Positions 7,217 to 11,123 of a stretch of DNA of 11,123 nt are shown here, piece by piece. How positions within the stretch are numbered: the stretch's first letter is position 1; each line of letters starts with the position of its first letter. The notes under the pieces are model-generated. The model did not search any database and had not been told where the DNA came from. It saw nothing but the letters and a program-made list of their open reading frames with translations. The stretch covers positions 1 to 11,123 of the forward strand of contig DAOOUW010000052.1 of assembly GCA_035390885.1 (NCBI GenBank), written 5' to 3'. Position numbers and translations under genes: made by a program. Source of the stretch: JAOAFT01 sp035390885 (GTDB lineage Bacteria; Bacteroidota; Ignavibacteria; UBA10030).

Positions 7217-7768
7217 ATGCGTCATTTGAAAGCAGGTAGAAAATTAAAACGAACAGCGAGTCACCGTAAGGCTACACTCTCAGCGTTGAGCGTCTCTTTA
7301 CTTATCCATAAAAGAATTCGAACGACAGTTGCAAAAGCAAAAGAGACTCGAGTGTTTGCTGAAACACTTATCACACGTGCAAAACGTGCTATTGCCAGTG
7401 AAATTGATGGAGCGCCAAAAGATGTTGCTGCAAGACGTCAGGCTTTCTCTGTGCTACGTAACCGCGCTGCAGTGGAGGAATTGTTTAATGAAATCGCTCC
7501 TAAAGTCCTTAATCGTAATGGAGGTTATACTCGTGTAGTAAAACTCGGTCGGCGATTTGGCGACAGCGCCGAATTAGCAATCTTAGAATTAGTAGATTTC
7601 AATGTCAGCGCTGGCTCGAAGCCAAAGAAAAAAACGATGCCAACTCCAAAGGAAGTGCAAGGTGCAACTCCTCAAGAGCCTATGCACTCTGTTCCACAAG
7701 AAGAACCAAAACCGGACGCAGAGGAGACATCAGAAGATAATTCTCAACAATCAAAGGATAGTGAATAA
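7217..7768 (+). CDS. rplQ: 50S ribosomal protein L17 with acidic C-terminal tail
   Basis: L17 is a 50S protein near the polypeptide exit tunnel. The core (about 1-128) is typical: M-R-H-L-K-A-G-R-K-L-K-R-T, S-H-R-K-A-T-L-S-A-L, I-R-T-T-V-A-K-A-K-E, and N-G-G-Y-T-R-V-V-K-L-G-R-R-F-G-D-S-A at 101-118. A low-complexity tail of about 53 residues follows. It starts Lys-rich (K-P-K-K-K) and then becomes rich in Pro, Gln, Glu and Asp, giving 183 residues against about 120-130 in many bacteria. Such extensions are known in Bacteroidota-type L17. ATG at 7217 follows an AAGGAT site. The stop codon lies in the loop of the operon terminator. Confidence 0.97.
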   Translation: MRHLKAGRKLKRTASHRKATLSALSVSLLIHKRIRTTVAKAKETRVFAETLITRAKRAIASEIDGAPKDVAARRQAFSVLRNRAAVEELFNEIAPKVLNRNGGYTRVVKLGRRFGDSAELAILELVDFNVSAGSKPKKKTMPTPKEVQGATPQEPMHSVPQEEPKPDAEETSEDNSQQSKDSE

Positions 7769-7786
7769 CTATCCTTTGCTGTTTTT
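7752..7786 (+). terminator. Intrinsic terminator at end of ribosomal operon
   Basis: A perfect 10-bp stem is formed by 7752-7761 (CAAAGGATAG) and 7769-7778 (CTATCCTTTG). The 7-nt loop (7762-7768) contains the rplQ TAA stop. After three bases comes a T5 run (7782-7786), then GTT. This is a factor-independent terminator for the spc-alpha transcript. The stem is not GC-rich and the T-tract is short, so partial read-through into engB is plausible. A ribosome stopping at rplQ would cover the loop and could hinder folding. Confidence 0.82.
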
Positions 7787-7795
7787 GTTCCATGA

Positions 7796-7813
7796 GGGAG
7801 AAGGATGACTATG
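7796..7813 (+). promoter_or_regulatory. Ribosome binding site deciding the engB start
   Basis: The purine run GGGAGAAGG (7796-7804) ends directly against an ATG at 7805 and lies 6 nt before a second in-frame ATG at 7811. The 6-nt spacing is normal for Shine-Dalgarno pairing, whereas for the first ATG only the upstream GGAG (7797-7800) could act, with 4 nt. Homologous GTPases begin M-K-V-T-x-x-E, which aligns with M-L-K-I-T-S-A-E from 7811. Both lines favour 7811. Confidence 0.6.
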
Positions 7814-8440
7814 TTAAAAATAACTTCTGCTGAATTTTTACAAGGGGTTACAGATCTTCGTCAACTACCCAAAAATGAATTGCAGGAAATCGTATTTATT
7901 GGACGATCGAATGTTGGTAAATCATCACTGCTGAATAAAATCTGTAACAAAAAAAATCTTGCTCGTTCGAGCTCGACACCAGGGAAAACCCGTGAGATAA
8001 ATTATTACATCATCAATAATCAGTTTTATTTTGTCGACCTTCCAGGGTATGGTTACGCCAAAGTTCCCGAACAAATGAAAGCAGGTTGGAAGCGGCTTAT
8101 CGAAGATTTTCTTAAACGGGAAGAACAGATTGCATTAGCGCTCCAGCTCATTGATTCTCGTCAGGAACCAACTCCATTGGACTTGATGATGATGGATTGG
8201 CTGGAATACTATGAAGTTCCATACTTATTGGTGCTAACGAAAGCAGATAAATTGCCTATAAGTAAATTGGCGCGACACATTGATGACTACAAAGAACGAT
8301 TCGAACAACAGTTGACAAAGGGCTGTTGTAGAGGCATAGTTCCATTTTCGATTATTAATGGTACTGGAAGAGTGGAACTAATGAAATCTTTTGAAGATCA
8401 TTTACAGGTTTTGCTCAAGAAGCGCAAAGAAGCTGTATAA
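7811..8440 (+). CDS. engB: Ribosome-biogenesis GTP-binding protein EngB/YsxC/YihA
   Basis: EngB is a TRAFAC-class GTPase needed for maturation of the 50S subunit. The 209-residue product (211 if the ATG at 7805 is used) is almost only a G domain. G1 is G-R-S-N-V-G-K-S at 31-38, the G2 region is S-S-T-P-G-K-T at 54-60, and G3 is D-L-P-G at 76-79. G4 is T-K-A-D at 143-146 and the G5-like serine lies near 180. The family's K-N-L-A-R-S-S-S and D-L-P-G-Y-G-Y-A-K signatures are present. Its start is only about 33 nt past the end of the terminator stem and no promoter is evident between, so expression by read-through or from within rplQ is likely. The link with ribosomal genes is functional as well as positional. 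Confidence 0.96.
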   Translation: MLKITSAEFLQGVTDLRQLPKNELQEIVFIGRSNVGKSSLLNKICNKKNLARSSSTPGKTREINYYIINNQFYFVDLPGYGYAKVPEQMKAGWKRLIEDFLKREEQIALALQLIDSRQEPTPLDLMMMDWLEYYEVPYLLVLTKADKLPISKLARHIDDYKERFEQQLTKGCCRGIVPFSIINGTGRVELMKSFEDHLQVLLKKRKEAV

Positions 8441-8450
8441 AAAAGCAGTC

Positions 8451-8469
8451 ATTGATGGTTCCTATCAAT
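8451..8469. other. Imperfect hairpin in engB-lipoprotein gap
   Basis: ATTGATGG (8451-8458) pairs with CTATCAAT (8462-8469), including one G-U pair and a 3-nt loop. No T-tract follows on the + strand. On the - strand the stem is followed after several bases by a T6 run (the complement of A residues around 8439-8444), a poor terminator spacing. It could be a weak end signal for engB mRNA, but this is uncertain. Confidence 0.3.
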
Positions 8470-8471
8470 CC

Positions 8472-8500
8472 TTGAAGAATAATTCCATCTTTTGTATATT
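8472..8500 (+). promoter_or_regulatory. Putative sigma-70-type promoter for the lipoprotein-pyrK unit
   Basis: TTGAAG at 8472-8477 and TATATT at 8495-8500 are separated by exactly 17 nt. Each differs by only one or two bases from the TTGACA and TATAAT consensus. TATATTG also resembles the TAnnTTTG -7 element used by Bacteroidota. A start site 6-8 nt after the -10 would fall at about 8506-8508, two to four bases before the ATG at 8510. The predicted mRNA would therefore be leaderless or nearly so. The match is by eye only. Confidence 0.55.
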
Positions 8501-8509
8501 GCATCTGTA

Positions 8510-10576
8510 ATGATGATGCAAAAAAGATTACCCCAAATTTTATATCCTGCCAGTTTTGTATTCTTCTCACTTGTGATGATAGGATGCAGCGTTGTAAAGC
8601 CAGTTGGGCGCGCAATATCCTCCGGATATGATAATACAGTAGCTTACTTTAATGCTTACTACAATGCAAGTAGATTGTTTCGTGATGCAGAAAGAGAAAT
8701 TAAGGAGGATAATGTAAAAAGGCGAGGTATGGAACAACAAAAATCGCAATCTACTGTACCGATACCAGCTTCTGCTTCACAAAAACTTACGAAAGTGATA
8801 GATAAATGCTCCAATATTCTAGCGTTTCATCCTAATAGTCGTGTTGTGGATGATGCGCTCTTTCTCATCGGAAAGTCTTTTTACTATCAAGGGCAATTTG
8901 AAAAAGCAGAGCGCAAATTTGTAGAATTGCTGACGCGATTCCCTGATGATAAATTAACGCAAGAAGTAATGGCTTGGTACGCCCTTTCATTATATAATCA
9001 AAATAAATATGATGAAGCGTCTGAAGTTGGAAAAAATTTTCTCAGTATGAGAATAACAAAAAAGGCATTGCCTTTCTACAATCGTGTTAATCTGATGATG
9101 GGTGATATTTGTGAAAAGCAGAAAAACATGTCCGAAGCTCAAAAGTATTACAAAGATTGTATCGAAGAAAGCGATAAGGAATCACAGATTCAGGCTTTGA
9201 TGAAATTAGGGGATATTGAATATTTGTCTGGCAACTACGACTCTGCTGCAAATTGGTATCTAAAGGCTTCCAGTGGGACAAAAGATCCATACTTTATCTA
9301 CATTGCGCAAACTCGAGCATCTGACGCTCTTCGTAAGAAAGGGGATTGTGAATATTCCCTTCAGATTCTAAATAATCTCTTGAAAGATTATCGAATGAAA
9401 AATTATCGAGGATTTTTGTATTTAGAGAGAGGAAAAACTTTCTTAGAACTTAAAGATACAAGCGAAGCTCTTGCAGATTTTATGCTTGTGGATACAGGAT
9501 ATACAAAATCCCCTTATTCAACATTTGCTTCTTTTGAGCTTGGAAAACTTTATGAATACACGCTTGGCGATTATTCGAATGCGCTAAAGTTCTATACTAA
9601 AGCAACAAAGAGCTCGGATGTAAATCTTGCAGATAGCGCTCGGCAGAAAACTAGAATTTTTACACGGTACTTCGATGTACAAAAAAGAAGCATGAAAGCG
9701 GATACTCTGTTGCTTGCGGCACAAGCATTTGATGATTCTCTGTCCATAGATTCACTTGCTAAGGCGGTAATTGATACGACTCAGAAATTGAAAAAAAATT
9801 CACCGGTAATTTCAAAAGATTCTGCGCAGGTACTGAAGTTCTATGCAATTCAGGAATTGGGAGATATATTCTTTACTGAACTCAACAATCCTGATTCTGC
9901 CGCTTATTATTATATACTAGCGGAAAAAATATGCCCTGATAGCGCCTTATTACCTCGGCTCTTTTTTATGTCCGGACTACTGGCGCAGACAGTCCCTATG
10001 CCACGAAGCTCTTTAGATTATTTTCGCGACATCGTTACTCGATTTCCGAATTCTCCGTATGCAACCCCAGCAATGAAAAGTCTTGGGTATGAAATCGCTG
10101 AAAATGATAGCGCCGAGCAACTCTACCGTAATGCTGAACAGTTTCTCGATTTACATGAATATCATAAAGCATTTTCGATTTTTGATTACATCGAAAAAGA
10201 ATATCCCCTTTCTCCCTATGCTCCGAAAAGTCTTTATGCAAAAGCGTTTACGTATGAATATTATTTGAAAAACTATGATAGCGCCGTTGTTCACTATAAG
10301 AAACTCCGCGCTCAGTATTCAAACTCACAATACGGTTTACTTGCAAAGAAGATGATTCTTGACTCGACTGAAATTCCAACAGTGGCGCCAGATACAGTGG
10401 CTGCGAAAAAAAATCCACCCAAAACAGTAACACAACCAGAGATGAACAATCGCACAAAGGATGTAATGCCTCCAGATGGTGGAAGGAAAGAAGAGCCTGT
10501 GCCCTCGAAATACCAGCATTCAAGGAAGCCAAGAGAAGATTTTGAAATGAAGAAAGAGGAATCCGAAGAGCCATGA
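8510..10576 (+). CDS. TPR-repeat lipoprotein, possibly PorW/SprE-related
   Basis: A large predicted envelope lipoprotein of 688 residues. Residues 1-25 form a signal peptide: K5 and R6, a hydrophobic stretch, then a loose lipobox M-I-G-C with C26 as the lipidated residue. After it comes Y-F-N-A-Y-Y-N (46-52) and a charged helix, reminiscent of the mature N-terminus of PorW/SprE, lipoproteins of type IX secretion and gliding. Tetratricopeptide-like helix pairs run from about 111 to 380 and again from about 450 to 615. The first is BamD/YbgF-like (F-Y-Y-Q-G-Q-F-E-K-A-E-R-K-F). A Ser/Asp/Thr-rich segment at about 395-440 separates the blocks. Residues 620-688 are a Pro/Lys/Glu-rich, probably disordered tail. 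In-frame ATGs occur at 8510, 8513 and 8516 without a Shine-Dalgarno site. A TTG at 8492 lies inside the promoter and is unlikely as start. The gene overlaps pyrK by 4 nt. TPR lipoprotein is secure; the T9SS link is inference. Confidence 0.8.
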   Translation: MMMQKRLPQILYPASFVFFSLVMIGCSVVKPVGRAISSGYDNTVAYFNAYYNASRLFRDAEREIKEDNVKRRGMEQQKSQSTVPIPASASQKLTKVIDKCSNILAFHPNSRVVDDALFLIGKSFYYQGQFEKAERKFVELLTRFPDDKLTQEVMAWYALSLYNQNKYDEASEVGKNFLSMRITKKALPFYNRVNLMMGDICEKQKNMSEAQKYYKDCIEESDKESQIQALMKLGDIEYLSGNYDSAANWYLKASSGTKDPYFIYIAQTRASDALRKKGDCEYSLQILNNLLKDYRMKNYRGFLYLERGKTFLELKDTSEALADFMLVDTGYTKSPYSTFASFELGKLYEYTLGDYSNALKFYTKATKSSDVNLADSARQKTRIFTRYFDVQKRSMKADTLLLAAQAFDDSLSIDSLAKAVIDTTQKLKKNSPVISKDSAQVLKFYAIQELGDIFFTELNNPDSAAYYYILAEKICPDSALLPRLFFMSGLLAQTVPMPRSSLDYFRDIVTRFPNSPYATPAMKSLGYEIAENDSAEQLYRNAEQFLDLHEYHKAFSIFDYIEKEYPLSPYAPKSLYAKAFTYEYYLKNYDSAVVHYKKLRAQYSNSQYGLLAKKMILDSTEIPTVAPDTVAAKKNPPKTVTQPEMNNRTKDVMPPDGGRKEEPVPSKYQHSRKPREDFEMKKEESEEP

Positions 10577-11123
10577 CTCAGGAGTTTGCGAAACTTAATC
10601 ATAAAGAATGTATTGCCGAGAAGACTTACCTTTTGATAATTGAATCATCCAATATTGCGCAGTATGGACGCGCTGGACAGTTTGTTAACATTCGTATTGA
10701 TAGTCAGGGTTCAAATCCATTACTTCGCCGACCGTACACAATTTCAAATGTGTCAGATTCTTCGTTTGAAATTATTGTGCAAGTGGTGGGAAGAGGCTCT
10801 CAATTGTTAGCTGAAAAGAATTGCGGCGAGATGCTTGATATTATTGGTCCGTTAGGTAATGCATTCAGAACTGGTGGAGATTTTGATACTGCATGCTTGG
10901 TCGGAGGTGGAGTAGGAATAGCGCCCTTTCCATTCTTGACGCGTATGCTTATATCAGCAGGTAAAAATGTTGAAACGTTTGCAGGATTCAAATCGAAAGC
11001 GCAAATAGTTACACGAGAACTAAATAATATTCACATTGCAACTGATGATGGTTCTGCTGGCTTCCATGGTAATGTCGTCGAGCTATTGCACCATTATTTT
11101 GACGAGCATTCGATTGTAAAACC
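10573..11123 (+). CDS. pyrK: Dihydroorotate dehydrogenase B, electron-transfer subunit (3'-partial)
   Basis: PyrK carries FAD and a 2Fe-2S cluster and passes electrons from PyrD-bound FMN to NAD+ in the fourth step of pyrimidine synthesis (class 1B enzyme). The 183 visible residues have the ferredoxin-reductase-type layout. An FAD-binding barrel has L-L-R-R-P-Y-T-I-S at 50-58 and V-V-G-R-G-S at 71-76, followed by I-I-G-P-L-G-N-A-F at 90-98. The NAD-binding part has V-G-G-G-V-G-I-A-P at 110-118 and T-D-D-G-S at 157-161. The C-terminal cysteine cluster expected for PyrK is beyond the window edge, so other members of this reductase family are not fully excluded. The ATG overlaps the lipoprotein stop (ATGA), with GA-rich sequence upstream. 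pyrD may follow outside the window. Confidence 0.9.
   Translation, partial: MTQEFAKLNHKECIAEKTYLLIIESSNIAQYGRAGQFVNIRIDSQGSNPLLRRPYTISNVSDSSFEIIVQVVGRGSQLLAEKNCGEMLDIIGPLGNAFRTGGDFDTACLVGGGVGIAPFPFLTRMLISAGKNVETFAGFKSKAQIVTRELNNIHIATDDGSAGFHGNVVELLHHYFDEHSIVK

Noticed and set aside
7805..7810. ATG at 7805 as the engB start
   Set aside because: The AGAAGG element touches this ATG, whereas its spacing to the ATG at 7811 is normal, and homologues align from 7811. It is not excluded.
8451..8469. Intrinsic terminator after engB on the + strand
   Set aside because: The stem is AT-rich with a G-U pair and no T-tract follows, so it is listed only as an uncertain hairpin.
8492..8509. TTG as the start codon of the TPR lipoprotein
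   Set aside because: It lies within the predicted -10 region, has no Shine-Dalgarno site and would put extra residues before a normal signal peptide that begins well at the ATG codons from 8510.
1..11123. Mobile elements, CRISPR arrays, tRNA genes, defence or toxin genes
   Set aside because: No transposase, inverted-repeat ends, regularly spaced repeats, cloverleaf sequences or defence-family motifs were seen; the coding sequence is contiguous housekeeping genes.

Overview
The window is a conserved ribosomal-protein/transcription locus followed by three accessory housekeeping genes. All genes read on the + strand. It opens inside rplF (only about the first three codons are missing) and runs through the distal spc operon: rplF, rplR, rpsE, rpmD, rplO, secY, map, infA, rpmJ. 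The alpha operon follows: rpsM, rpsK, rpsD, rpoA, rplQ. Then come the GTPase engB (ysxC/yihA), a large TPR lipoprotein, and a 3'-truncated pyrK. There are no tRNA or rRNA genes, insertion sequences, CRISPR arrays or phage genes, and no stretch over 300 bases lacks a gene.

Organism: a moderately AT-rich bacterium. The order secY-map-infA-rpmJ-rpsM-rpsK-rpsD-rpoA-rplQ, without adk between secY and map, fits the Bacteroidota/Chlorobi/Ignavibacteria (FCB) group. So do the long acidic tail on L17 and the large lipoprotein whose N-terminus resembles type IX secretion PorW/SprE proteins. Four-cysteine S4 and frequent Shine-Dalgarno sites suggest a deep-branching member (Ignavibacteria or Kapabacteria-like) rather than a typical Bacteroidia. 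This placement is inference; no rRNA is present to test it.

Layout. Positions 1-7768 are tightly packed: gaps are mostly 0-58 nt, with a 1-nt overlap at rpmD/rplO, a 4-nt overlap at rplO/secY and direct abutment at map/infA. No terminator interrupts this stretch, so it could be one very long transcript. It encodes 50S proteins (L6, L18, L30, L15, L36, L17), 30S proteins (S5, S13, S11, S4), the Sec channel, N-terminal Met removal, initiation factor IF1 and the RNA polymerase alpha subunit. It ends at a clear intrinsic terminator (7752-7786) whose loop holds the rplQ stop codon. engB starts about 25-30 nt past this terminator, so it probably depends on read-through or on a promoter inside rplQ.

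Downstream of engB is a 69-nt gap with a well-spaced promoter (TTGAAG, 17 nt, TATATT). It lies so close to the lipoprotein ATG that the mRNA may be nearly leaderless. The lipoprotein gene overlaps pyrK by ATGA, placing a putative envelope/secretion lipoprotein in one transcript with the electron-transfer subunit of dihydroorotate dehydrogenase. Most of the window is ordinary. The lipoprotein and its pairing with pyrK are the parts most worth a second look.
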